From the NCBI GenBank assembly GCA_030832235.1, contig JAURJO010000509.1, positions 1 to 35,972 on the forward strand: DNA of 35,972 bases, written 5' to 3'. Shown here one piece after another: positions 7,612 through 18,243 of the stretch. The position numbers and the translations under genes are program-made. Origin of the DNA: Verrucomicrobiota bacterium (lineage in GTDB: Bacteria; Verrucomicrobiota; Verrucomicrobiia; Opitutales; Opitutaceae). Below the pieces are notes generated by a model. The model ran no database searches. It saw only the letters and a program-made list of their open reading frames with translations, and had not been told where the DNA came from. How positions within the stretch are numbered: the stretch's first letter is position 1; each line of letters starts with the position of its first letter.

Positions 7612-10600
7612 ATGCGCCCGCGTCTCGTCCTGTTCGCGTTCGCGGTGTGTGCCGTCCTCGCGGCGGTCGCCCGTTTATCGCTTCGCACCGGTCCGCAATT
7701 CACGGGGCTCGCAGCCGAAACGACCGGCCGCTTCACCGAAGGCGGCGGCTGGTTCCAAGGCGAACCGCTGGTCACGCACGTGCCGGTGCGCGCCTGGGGA
7801 TCCTGGAACGGTTCCGACGAGAATACCGGGTCGCTGCGTCTCGGTCCGTTTTCCGCGCCGGCGCGCCTCCGTCTCGCAGTGGGCGGCTATCCGCCCTACC
7901 CGGGCAACACCCTGCGCCTCGAACTGGCCGGCACCGCCGAGACGTTGCCGCTGAAACCGCCGGCCGTGGGCGAGCGGTGGCGGATCATCGACCAGGATCT
8001 TCCCGCGGCCTGGCGTGGACGGCCGGTCACTCTCGTCGCGATCGATGATGCGAAAGCGATCGGTTGCTGGATCGCCGTCACCGAACCCTTGCGTGGCGGG
8101 ATCGGCGACGGCCCCGCCGGACTTTGGCAAACCCTCGCGGCGTGGGCAGCCAACGGGTTGCTGCTGGGACTCGTCTGGTGCGCGGCGCTGCGCGGGCTCG
8201 CGCGGCAAAGCTGGATTCCCGCCCCGTGGTTGCCGGTCGCCGCCGCGGCGGTTGTCGCGGGCGCGGGCTATCTCGTATTCTGGGCCTACTTCGTCGGGCC
8301 CGGCACGGGCTTCGCGACCTCGCTCGCCGTGCTCGCGGCTGGCGCGTGGATCGGCCGTCGTGGCATCGATCTCACTCCGGATACCGGACGCGAGATCCGG
8401 CCCGTCGTGCTGCTCACCCTCGCGACGGGGTTGCTCCACCTTTCGCTGCTGCACCTGTTCCCCTCGTCGCTCGATTTCTACCAGCTCGCCGCGAATCGCT
8501 TCCGGCAGGAGCTGCCGACGGACAACCAATTGCCCTATGAGGCCGGCACCCGGCTGATCGCGGGGCAGCCGTTGAAGCAGACCGACACCGACTGGCTCTC
8601 GAGTGACCGGCCCCCGCTGCAGACCGGCTGGCAATTGATCACGTGGCGGACGCTCGAGGCGGCAGGTCTTGATCCGCGGGCCGCAAGTGGCACGGCGGCG
8701 GTCTGGTTTCAACTCACCTGGGTCGCCGCCGCCTTTGCGCTGCTGCGCACGCTTGGGCTCGGATCCCGCGCGGCCGCGGGTTGGACCGCGGCTCTGGGGT
8801 TTTGCGGCTTCTTCCTGCAGAACACGGTCTTCACCTGGCCCAAACTCTCCGCCGCCGCGTTCGCGTCCGGAGCGTTCGCGGTCTGGCTTGCACCGTTTCA
8901 TGCAACCGACCGCGGACGTCGCATCCTACTCGGCGCCGTGCTCGCCGGCGCCGCGTGGCTTTCGCATGGCGGCGTGGCGTTCTCGTTCCTCGCGCTGGCG
9001 CCGTGGGTGCTCTGGCGCTGCCTCCGCGGCGAGTGGCGCGACTGGCTGAAAGCGACGCTGCTTTTCGTGCTGATCGCCGCACCGTGGGTCGCGTACCAGC
9101 GCTTCTACGATCCGCCTGGCAATCGTCTGCTGAAATGGCACCTCGGCGGACAGATCGCCAAGGACGACCGCGGCGTGTGGCAAACCATCCGCGAAAATTA
9201 CGCCAAACTGACGTGGGAACAGATCCTAACGAACAAGGCGCGTAACCTCGCCCTGCAGAACGACGGCCGCGTCGCCGCCCTGCTGGAAACGACACCCGCC
9301 GCCGCGATGGACCGCCGGAATCAGGAGTTCTTCATCGCGGGCCGCGCCCTCACCTGGTGGCTATTCGGTCTGCTGTTGCTCCCGTTCGCTTGGCGCTCGC
9401 TGCGGCGGGACGAAAATCGCCCGTGGCGCCGGCTGCATCTCGCCCTCTTCGGATGGACCGCGCTCACCGTGCCCGTTTGGTGCCTCCTCATGTTCGACGG
9501 CAACCAGACCGTCATCCACCAGGGTTCGTACGCGATGATGCTGGGCGCGTTCGTGCTGCTCTCCGCCTGGTTCCATCTCGCGGCGAGCCGTTGGCTACCG
9601 GCGGTGGCGGCCGCGCAGATCTTTACTCTTCTCGCAACGTGGGCGCCAGCCAGCGGGATTGTCGGCGGAGAAATCTCCACCGTGGCGGCGATCCTCGCCG
9701 TACTCGGCGGCGCGGGGCTGATCGCCTTCGTCGCGCGCGGCTGGCGCGACCCGGCGAACGGCACGAGGACGACGGACTCGGAGCCGGCCACCGCAAGCGA
9801 CGGAGAAAAGGGCTCCTGGCGTCCGGCGCTGCCCTGGCTGGCCGCGGGCCTGGCGCTGTTGCCGGGTGTGGTCTGCGCCCGTGCCCTCGGGGATCTTTGG
9901 TGGTTCGGCGACGATTGGGACCTCCTCGATCAGATCCAGCGGATCGGCTTTGCGCGCTGGATGCTGCTGCCGTTCGCGGAAAACTTCGTGCCGCTGTTCA
10001 AGGCGCTGTGGGGGGCGTTGGTGTTCGCGGGCGGCGGCGACTACCGGCCGATGATCGCGGCGCTGTGGCTCACGCACGCGCTCAACGCCGCGCTGCTCGC
10101 GCGCACCTTGCTCGCAGCCGGCTTCGCCTCGCTGCCGGTCGCATTCGCCACGACCGTCTTCGCCGTGTCCTCGGCCAACATCGAGTCGCTCGCCTGGTCC
10201 GTCCAATGGTCCGCGCTGCTCGCGACCTCGTTCTTTCTGGCTGCCGCCGGGATTCACGCCCGGCCCGCTTTCTCGGTATGGCGTCGCCGACTCCTGCTGG
10301 CGGCATTTTCCGCCGCGAGCGCGCTGGCGTTCTCGCGTGGCGTGCTCACCGGCCTCGCGCTCGCCGCCGCGGTGCTGGTTCCCCTGGCGAGGAACGATCG
10401 CCCGTGGCGTGAGCGCTGGAGCGATGCCGTCGCGGCTGCCCTTCCCGCGCTTGCAGTCGGGGCCACGATTTTTTTCACCGCGGCCGGTAACCACCGCGCG
10501 CTGGGCGGCCACCTGGGAGAAGTCGCCGCGTTCGCGTTCTGCCATTGGTCCGTCGCCCCGCTGCACCGCCTGCTCGGCGCCGTGACATGGCACTGGCCGC

Positions 10601-11073
10601 TCATCGTGTCACTCGGCGTCGTGAAACTGGCCGTCATCGTGGCCGTGCTGCGCACCGCCACCACACCGCAACGCCGGCTGCTCGTTCTTTTTCTCCTGCT
10701 CGACCTCGGCAACGCCGCGCTGCTCGGCATCGGACGCCACCACACCGGGCTGCCCGCGGCCAACAGCGAGCGCTACTACTACACCGCGCTGCTGTGTTTC
10801 CTGCCCTTCCTCGCCCTCGCCCTGGAAAACTGGCTGGCCGCGTTCGGTCGCGGCTGCCGACCCGTCGCCGTCGTCGTGCTCGCACTCGCCTTCGTGCTCG
10901 CCGCCTGGGGCTGGCCTGCGGCCGCGGAAGGCTTCGCCCAGAGTCGCGGCCGCAACACCCGCGAACTACTGCTGCGCCGAACCGGCACGCCCGCCGAGGG
11001 CGCGGTGCCCGGCATTCCTTTTCTGCCCACGCGCCGCGCCCGTGAATTGATCGAGGCCTACGGGCTCCATTGA
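7612..11073 (+). CDS. very large polytopic membrane protein; appears to fuse two GT-C-like membrane modules
   Basis: 1153 aa; N-terminal soluble beta-type region, then TM-rich module with FLQNTVFTWPKLSAAAF, Arg/Thr/Ser linker near aa 710, then second TM-rich module with LWWFGDDWDLLDQI. Confidence 0.75.
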   Translation: MRPRLVLFAFAVCAVLAAVARLSLRTGPQFTGLAAETTGRFTEGGGWFQGEPLVTHVPVRAWGSWNGSDENTGSLRLGPFSAPARLRLAVGGYPPYPGNTLRLELAGTAETLPLKPPAVGERWRIIDQDLPAAWRGRPVTLVAIDDAKAIGCWIAVTEPLRGGIGDGPAGLWQTLAAWAANGLLLGLVWCAALRGLARQSWIPAPWLPVAAAAVVAGAGYLVFWAYFVGPGTGFATSLAVLAAGAWIGRRGIDLTPDTGREIRPVVLLTLATGLLHLSLLHLFPSSLDFYQLAANRFRQELPTDNQLPYEAGTRLIAGQPLKQTDTDWLSSDRPPLQTGWQLITWRTLEAAGLDPRAASGTAAVWFQLTWVAAAFALLRTLGLGSRAAAGWTAALGFCGFFLQNTVFTWPKLSAAAFASGAFAVWLAPFHATDRGRRILLGAVLAGAAWLSHGGVAFSFLALAPWVLWRCLRGEWRDWLKATLLFVLIAAPWVAYQRFYDPPGNRLLKWHLGGQIAKDDRGVWQTIRENYAKLTWEQILTNKARNLALQNDGRVAALLETTPAAAMDRRNQEFFIAGRALTWWLFGLLLLPFAWRSLRRDENRPWRRLHLALFGWTALTVPVWCLLMFDGNQTVIHQGSYAMMLGAFVLLSAWFHLAASRWLPAVAAAQIFTLLATWAPASGIVGGEISTVAAILAVLGGAGLIAFVARGWRDPANGTRTTDSEPATASDGEKGSWRPALPWLAAGLALLPGVVCARALGDLWWFGDDWDLLDQIQRIGFARWMLLPFAENFVPLFKALWGALVFAGGGDYRPMIAALWLTHALNAALLARTLLAAGFASLPVAFATTVFAVSSANIESLAWSVQWSALLATSFFLAAAGIHARPAFSVWRRRLLLAAFSAASALAFSRGVLTGLALAAAVLVPLARNDRPWRERWSDAVAAALPALAVGATIFFTAAGNHRALGGHLGEVAAFAFCHWSVAPLHRLLGAVTWHWPLIVSLGVVKLAVIVAVLRTATTPQRRLLVLFLLLDLGNAALLGIGRHHTGLPAANSERYYYTALLCFLPFLALALENWLAAFGRGCRPVAVVVLALAFVLAAWGWPAAAEGFAQSRGRNTRELLLRRTGTPAEGAVPGIPFLPTRRARELIEAYGLH

Positions 11074-11082
11074 GACGTCGCC

Positions 11083-12339
11083 ATGCCGGGCCTCGCCTCA
11101 ACCACGATCCCGCTCCGCCCGCGCCTCGCGGCCTGGTGGCGCGAACCCCGGCTCAACGGCTGGGCCTTGGCGTCGCTGGCGGGACTGCTTTTCCTGCGAC
11201 GACCCGACGCTCTGCTGACGCCTCAGCTCTGGGCCGAGGACGGGAGCGTTTTTCTCCTCGGTCAGGACGCCAAGGGTTTCGCGGCGCTATTCGAGCCCTA
11301 CATGGGCTACCTGCATACCCTGCCGCGCCTCACGGCTTGGGCGGCCCACGCACTCCTCGACGCCGCGTGGTGGCCGGCGTTTTACAACGCCGTTGCCTTC
11401 GCGGTGTGGCTCGGCGTGCTCGCGCGCCTTTTCTCGTCGCGGCTCGATCTCCCGCACCGGCCGTGGCTCGCGGCAGGGGTGCTGCTCGCGGTGCAGACCC
11501 CGGAGATTCTCCTCAACCTCACCAACGCGCAATGGGCCGGCGCGCTGCTGTTGCTACAACAGTCGCTGCTTGCCCGTCCCCAAGGTACCGCGCAACGGGC
11601 CGGCGATCTCGTGCTGGTCGGACTCTTCGGGCTCACCGGACCTTTCATCATCCCGCTGCTGCCACTCTTCGCGTGGCGCTGGTGGCGCGATCGTCACGCC
11701 GATAACCTCGCCCCCCTCCTGCTGGCCGGACTTTGCGCCGCGATCCAAGGCGCGTGCCTCCACCACGCCGCGATCACGTTCGAACATCAGCACGCCCCCC
11801 TCGACACCGCCGCGGCCGTGGTCGCGCTCGCCCGCCGTCTCGTCGTCTGGCCGTTGCTGGGGCCAACCGCCGCCCGCGACCTCCCCGCGATCATCCAAGC
11901 CGGATTCGGGGCCGCCGCCTTCGGCTTCCTCGTCTGGCGCACGGTCCGGGCCAGCGCCCACCGCTCGACGCGCCTCGTGCTGCTCGGCGCGGGAGTGCTG
12001 CTCATGTCCGCGGGCTTCATCCGCATGCGGCCCGACACCTGGACCGGTGACGATCTCGCGTTCAGCGACCGCTATTTTTTCCACGCGCGGGTGATCCTTC
12101 TCTGGCTTCTGGCCTTCGAACTGGATGCGGTAGGGCGCACGACGGTCCTCATCAGCCGGCTCGCTCTGATCGCGGCTTTTTTCACCCACCTGCCCGTGTA
12201 CCGCTTTCCCGCCCCACCGGATTTCCGCTGGCGAGAACGCTGTGAACCGATCCGGCGCGGAGCGGCCGCCGATATCCCCATCCTTCCAGCTGGCTGGACG
12301 CTGCACTACCCCGGACGCCCGGCGTCAGATCCGCGATGA
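11083..12339 (+). CDS. polytopic membrane protein (GT-C-like, LWAEDGS motif)
   Basis: 418 aa; TPQLWAEDGSVFLLGQD...EPYMGYLHTLPRLTAWAA; strongly similar to the C-terminal part of the next ORF. Confidence 0.8.
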   Translation: MPGLASTTIPLRPRLAAWWREPRLNGWALASLAGLLFLRRPDALLTPQLWAEDGSVFLLGQDAKGFAALFEPYMGYLHTLPRLTAWAAHALLDAAWWPAFYNAVAFAVWLGVLARLFSSRLDLPHRPWLAAGVLLAVQTPEILLNLTNAQWAGALLLLQQSLLARPQGTAQRAGDLVLVGLFGLTGPFIIPLLPLFAWRWWRDRHADNLAPLLLAGLCAAIQGACLHHAAITFEHQHAPLDTAAAVVALARRLVVWPLLGPTAARDLPAIIQAGFGAAAFGFLVWRTVRASAHRSTRLVLLGAGVLLMSAGFIRMRPDTWTGDDLAFSDRYFFHARVILLWLLAFELDAVGRTTVLISRLALIAAFFTHLPVYRFPAPPDFRWRERCEPIRRGAAADIPILPAGWTLHYPGRPASDPR

Positions 12340-14174
12340 ACACGTCCGGACAATTAACCCGAAGTCTCGCTGGTCGCGCCCTGCTCGCGGCGGCGCTGCT
12401 TCTGATCGCGCTGCTGGCGACAACGGGCTCGAGCTTGATTCCAGGCCCGCGGGAGCTACCTCGCGCCGATGGCGCCACGGGCCGTGCCTGGATCACCGGC
12501 GATTTCGCGCCGCCGGCGGGTTATCACGATCTTCAGGACCCGCTGCGATTGGAACGCGTGCAGCGCGCCACGTCGTTTACAGATGGCGACCGCGCGATCG
12601 GCCGCGCGGAAACCGCCTGGTTCCGAACGTCGCAGCCCGTCGTGCGGATCGCGGTCGCCGGCTACCCGGGCAACCCCGGACTCAATCTGCGCGCGGAGTT
12701 CCGCGACACCGCCGGCGCGATATCATCGATCGCGTATCGGGGCCCCGATCCACGCGAGACGTGGCACGAATGGACGCTGCCGCGTCCGGAAGGCACCATT
12801 GCGGTACGGGTCCTTGCGGAGGACAACAGCTCCGCCACGTTCGGCTGGGTCGCGTTTTCCCATCCGTACCGCGCTTGGCCGGCTTGGGTTTCCTCCTCAA
12901 TCGGCGCGTTGCGTCCGCTCGCGCTCGCCGCCCTCGCGTTTCTGCTGATCCAAACGGCGCTCGGCGGCAGCGTGGTTTTCGGCGGCGCGTCTGCGCTCCT
13001 CGGAGGAATCACGGCCGCAGCCGCACTCTTCGCGCTACGCAAGCCGTGGGCGCTGCACACGCCGCAACTCTGGGCGGAGGACGGCAGCATCTTCCTTGTG
13101 CAGGCCGAGCAACTGGGCGCGCGCGCTTGGTTTGAGCCGTACAACGGTTACCTCCACCTCCTGCCCCGCCTCGTGGCCTGGCTCGCCAACGTGACGGCGG
13201 ACGTCGCCTGGTGGCCGGCGATTTACAACGGGTGTTCCTTCGCCGTGACCCTCGCACTCTTCGCGCGGATCGCCTCGTCCCGCGTGATGCTGCCCGCCAA
13301 GCCCGCGCTCATGCTCACGTTCCCCCTCGTCGTCGGCACTGGCGAGGTCCTGATCAACCTCACCAACCTCCAGTGGATCACGGCATTCTTCCTCGTGATC
13401 CACCTCTTCCTGGAACCGCCGAAGTCGGCGGCGGCGCGAGTCTACGATCTGCTGGTCCTCGGGGTCGTCGGCTTGAACGGTCCGTTCGCCGCCATACTCG
13501 CCCCGCTCTTCGCCTGGCGCGCCTGGCGGGAGAAAAACCGGGACCATGGGCTCGCGTTCGGCGTGGTCGCCGCGTGCGCCTTCGTGCAGGGGTCACTCGC
13601 GCTGAAGGCCGGAGCCGCGCTGTACGGCGCCGGCGAACCTCTCCGACCGCTGATGTTTCTCTCGGTGCTGGGCAGCCGGCTGGTGACATGGACGTTTTTC
13701 GGTCCCGCGGCGGTCCGCGCCCTGCCCATCTGGGCGCACGCGGCCGGCGGCTCCATTTTTCTGGCGCTGCTCGTTCTACTCGCGCTCCGACCCGGGCCCG
13801 GTCGCACGGAAAAGTCCTGGCTAGCGGCGGCGCTCCTCTTGCTCACCGCCGCCTGCGCCTGGCGGGTGCGCGCCGATCTTTGGCAGGACGATAACCTGGT
13901 GAACGGCGACCGCTACTTCTTCATCCCGCGCGTGCTGGTCGCCTGGCTGGTCGTCCTCGAGTTCCGCGCGGCACACCGCGCCGTGGCCTGGACCGCACGC
14001 GGCCTGTGCGCGCTCGGCATCGCGTTGCACGTGCCCCACTTCATCATCCCTGCCCCGGAAAATTACCGTTGGACGGAAAGCTGCGACGCGATCCGACGCG
14101 GCGTGCCGGCGCAGATCAAGACCCTGCCCGAAGGCTGGTACATCGAGTACCCCGGCCGCGCCGCGAAGCGATGA
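12336..14174 (+). CDS. polytopic membrane protein with N-terminal extracytoplasmic beta-type domain and LWAEDGS membrane module
   Basis: 612 aa; ATGA overlap with the upstream gene; TPQLWAEDGSIFLVQAEQL...EPYNGYLHLLPRLVAWLA. Confidence 0.8.
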   Translation: MNTSGQLTRSLAGRALLAAALLLIALLATTGSSLIPGPRELPRADGATGRAWITGDFAPPAGYHDLQDPLRLERVQRATSFTDGDRAIGRAETAWFRTSQPVVRIAVAGYPGNPGLNLRAEFRDTAGAISSIAYRGPDPRETWHEWTLPRPEGTIAVRVLAEDNSSATFGWVAFSHPYRAWPAWVSSSIGALRPLALAALAFLLIQTALGGSVVFGGASALLGGITAAAALFALRKPWALHTPQLWAEDGSIFLVQAEQLGARAWFEPYNGYLHLLPRLVAWLANVTADVAWWPAIYNGCSFAVTLALFARIASSRVMLPAKPALMLTFPLVVGTGEVLINLTNLQWITAFFLVIHLFLEPPKSAAARVYDLLVLGVVGLNGPFAAILAPLFAWRAWREKNRDHGLAFGVVAACAFVQGSLALKAGAALYGAGEPLRPLMFLSVLGSRLVTWTFFGPAAVRALPIWAHAAGGSIFLALLVLLALRPGPGRTEKSWLAAALLLLTAACAWRVRADLWQDDNLVNGDRYFFIPRVLVAWLVVLEFRAAHRAVAWTARGLCALGIALHVPHFIIPAPENYRWTESCDAIRRGVPAQIKTLPEGWYIEYPGRAAKR

Positions 14175-16440
14175 AACCGTCCGCCGTCTTCCGCGCCCTT
14201 TGGCTGGCCGGTGGGCTCGCGATTCTACTCGGCGCGCTGCGGGGGCCCATCCTCGACCTCATACCTCCGCCGCGCGGCCTGCCCCGCGCCGACGGCGCCA
14301 CCGGACGGCCCTGGGTGACGGGCGATTTCGCCGCGACCCGCGCGCTGCCGGGCATCACGGACACGCTGCGTCTGGGAAACCTCGAGGTCGCGACGTCCCA
14401 CGTTCACGGCGACGCGGATCGCGGCCGCGCCGAGACGGCCTGGTTCCGGGCGTCGAGGTCTGTCGTCTGCGTGGCGGTCGCCGGCTACACGCATCACGCC
14501 GGGATCAGCCTCCGGGCCGAATGGCGCGACGCCGCAGGCGAAATCAGCCGTGTCGATTGTCCGCTCACCGATCCGCGCGAGACATGGGCGCTGTGGGAAC
14601 TCAACCGCCCGCCGGACGCGCGGGAGCTGCGCCTGATCGCTGAGGATCGCACCGGAACGCACACGGGCTGGATCGCATTTTCCCACCCGTTCCGTTCCTG
14701 GCCGCCGGAACTGGAGTCGGCGTGGTCGCTCGCGCAGCTCGCCGCGACCTTCGCCCTCGCGCTGGTCCTGCTCTGGGGACCGGGACTGCTCGCCTGCCCC
14801 CGCGAGGCCGGAGCCGCCATCCGTTGTGTCTGGTTTCTCGGCTCCGGGCCGCTGGCGCTCGCGGCGGCGGGGGTCGGTGTCTGGTGTCTCGGACCTTGGA
14901 TTAGACCCGCCGCGACGGGCACCGTTTTCGCGACGGGACTCTGGCTGGCAGTCGGAGTCGCGGCGCGGCGGCGGGGATTCGACCTGAAGCTCGAGCCCGC
15001 CTTTGCCCGCGCCCTCGCGGTGGCGGCGTTGGTAGCGGGCGCGGTCACGGCGCGCGCGGCTTACTCCGCCGGGCCGGCGGGAGAGCTGTTCCGTGGAACG
15101 GTGTCGCGGAACTTCGCCCTCAGCGATCGGATCGACAGCCGTTTCAGTTTCTATGCGGTGCAGGCCGCGGCCAACATCCGCGGGCCCGCCGCGCCGGAGA
15201 CCGAGCGATTCTACTACCCGTGGACCTTTTTCAGCCGCGGTCCGCTCGCCGGGCTGGCGGCGATCCCGGTCGTGCTCGGCACCGGGGGTCGCCCGCCTGA
15301 CGTGCAGGCTGAACAGATCTGGACGCCGTTCGATCCGCAGGGCTTCGCGGCCTACCGCGTGACGCTGCACGTGCTTTCGGCCTCTGTCTTCGTCGCGTTT
15401 TACCTGCTGCTGCTGCCGCTCACGGGGCCGGGCTGGGCTCTCGTCGGCTGCGGACTGGCCACGCTGGCGCCGTTCGGCGTGCACGAAGTTTTGTTTACCT
15501 GGCCGAAGTGGCCGGCCACCGCCTGGCTGGCGGCCGCCTTCGCGCTTCTTCACGCGGGCCGACCGCTCCTGGCGGGCGCGGCGACAGGCGTCGGCTTTCT
15601 ATTTCATCCGCTCGTGCTGCTTTGGACCCCGTGGCTCGCCGTGGCCGCCGTGGCGCTCATACCGGGAAGGCCCGGGGTAAAGGCGGTCGCGTTAATCCGT
15701 CTCGCCGCGGCGACGGCCGCGATCGTGCTCCCGTGGATGCTCCTCGGGGCGGTGATGCCGCACCTGCCCGACACGCCCTTCGCGGGTCAGGGCGGTTTCA
15801 TGCGCTACTGGTTTCTCGCCGATTCGCAGCTCACGGATTGGCAGGGCTGGCTGCGGACGCGCTGGATGAACTTCGCGAACACCTTCGTGCCGCTGCACCT
15901 GTTCGCCGACGCGGGCTCATTTGAGCACTTCCGTTTTACTTCGGCGCACGAGCCGTCACCGGCGGTCGAGAAAACGCTCTTTCTCTGGTGGAACTCACTC
16001 CCCTTCGCGCTCGGCCTCGGCCTGTGGGTCGCGTCGACGGTGTGCGCGGTGCGCCTGCTGCGGCGCCATTTCATGGCGACCGCGGTGCTGCTGCTCGGCC
16101 CCTCCATGCTGCTCGTGGCCTACTGGGGCGGCGATCCTCTCGGATTGGTGCGGGAATGTGGGCATCCCCTTTTTCTCGCCGCGATCGGCGTAACCACCTG
16201 GGTGGCGGCCAAGGAAGGCGGCCGGCTTTCATGCCTGCTCGCCCATCCCGCGGCACCGTGGCTCCAGTTGCCGGAAACGCTCGCGATGCTCTGGCTGGCG
16301 ACGTGGGTGAACGCATCCCCCTACCCGAGGATGCACCATCAACTCGACTGGCTGGCCTTGGCAGCGCACCTCGCCTGCCTCACCGCCGCCGCGGCAATTC
16401 TGGCTCGCGCCCGCCGCGACGCGGCGGCCAGTTTTCCCCC

Positions 16441-16444
<4 letters not shown>
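14171..16444 (+). CDS. polytopic membrane protein (GT-C-like) with N-terminal extracytoplasmic beta-type domain
   Basis: ATG at 14171 overlaps the upstream stop (ATGA); N-terminus [18 protein letters not shown] parallels [18 protein letters not shown] of the previous gene; membrane module has [20 protein letters not shown]. Confidence 0.8.
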
Positions 16445-17502
<1,058 letters not shown>

Positions 17503-17620
17503 AACACCGGGCGGCGCCCCGCGTCGGGTCCGCCGTCCGCGTTCGCCCGCGGCGCCGAAATTACTCCGCCTCCGCGCAACTCTTCGCCCCAAACGCGGTC
17601 TTCCGCTGACGCTCACTCTC

Positions 17621-18235
17621 ATGACTCGCGCCGCTTTTTTCCAGGGCCTGCTCGGCGTGATGCTCTGCCTCGCCGCCACACGGGCGGCCCGCGCCACGAG
17701 CGTCATCCCGCCCACGTTTCCCGAACTGGTCGCCGAGGCCGAGGCGATCCTCCGCGGCCGCGTGACCGACATCACCTTCCGGCGTTCATCCGCGCCCGAT
17801 GGCACGCCGGTCATCAAGACCCACGTCACCTTCGCCGTGGAACGCACCTTGAAGGGTCCGGAACGCGCAAGTGTAACCCTGGAATTCCTCGGCGGCACGA
17901 TCGGCGACGAAAGCCTCGTCGTCACGGGTCTGCCGCGCTTCGAGCTCGGTTCGACCGACTATCTTTTCGTGGAGCGCAACGGCGTTCAGTTCTGCCCGCT
18001 GGTCGCGGTTCGCCATGGCCGTTACCGCCTCCGGCGCGACGGCACCGGACGCGAGTTTGTCGCCCGCGACAATGCCGTTCCGTTGACCGACGTCAGCCAA
18101 GTCGTGCTGCCGCTCGCCACCCTGCCGGACCTGATTCGCGCCGCCAGCGTCGCCGGCGCCCTCACCCCGGCGGCCTTTGAGGCCGCCGTGATCGCCGAGT
18201 TGGCGCGAAACGTTCCCGTCGCCCGCGTGCGCTGA
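17621..18235 (+). CDS. secreted hypothetical protein (signal peptide)
   Basis: 204 aa; N-terminal hydrophobic signal MTRAAFFQGLLGVMLCLAATRAARA; directly upstream of the metalloprotease gene (8-nt gap). Confidence 0.7.
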   Translation: MTRAAFFQGLLGVMLCLAATRAARATSVIPPTFPELVAEAEAILRGRVTDITFRRSSAPDGTPVIKTHVTFAVERTLKGPERASVTLEFLGGTIGDESLVVTGLPRFELGSTDYLFVERNGVQFCPLVAVRHGRYRLRRDGTGREFVARDNAVPLTDVSQVVLPLATLPDLIRAASVAGALTPAAFEAAVIAELARNVPVARVR

Positions 18236-18243
18236 TCCTCAAG

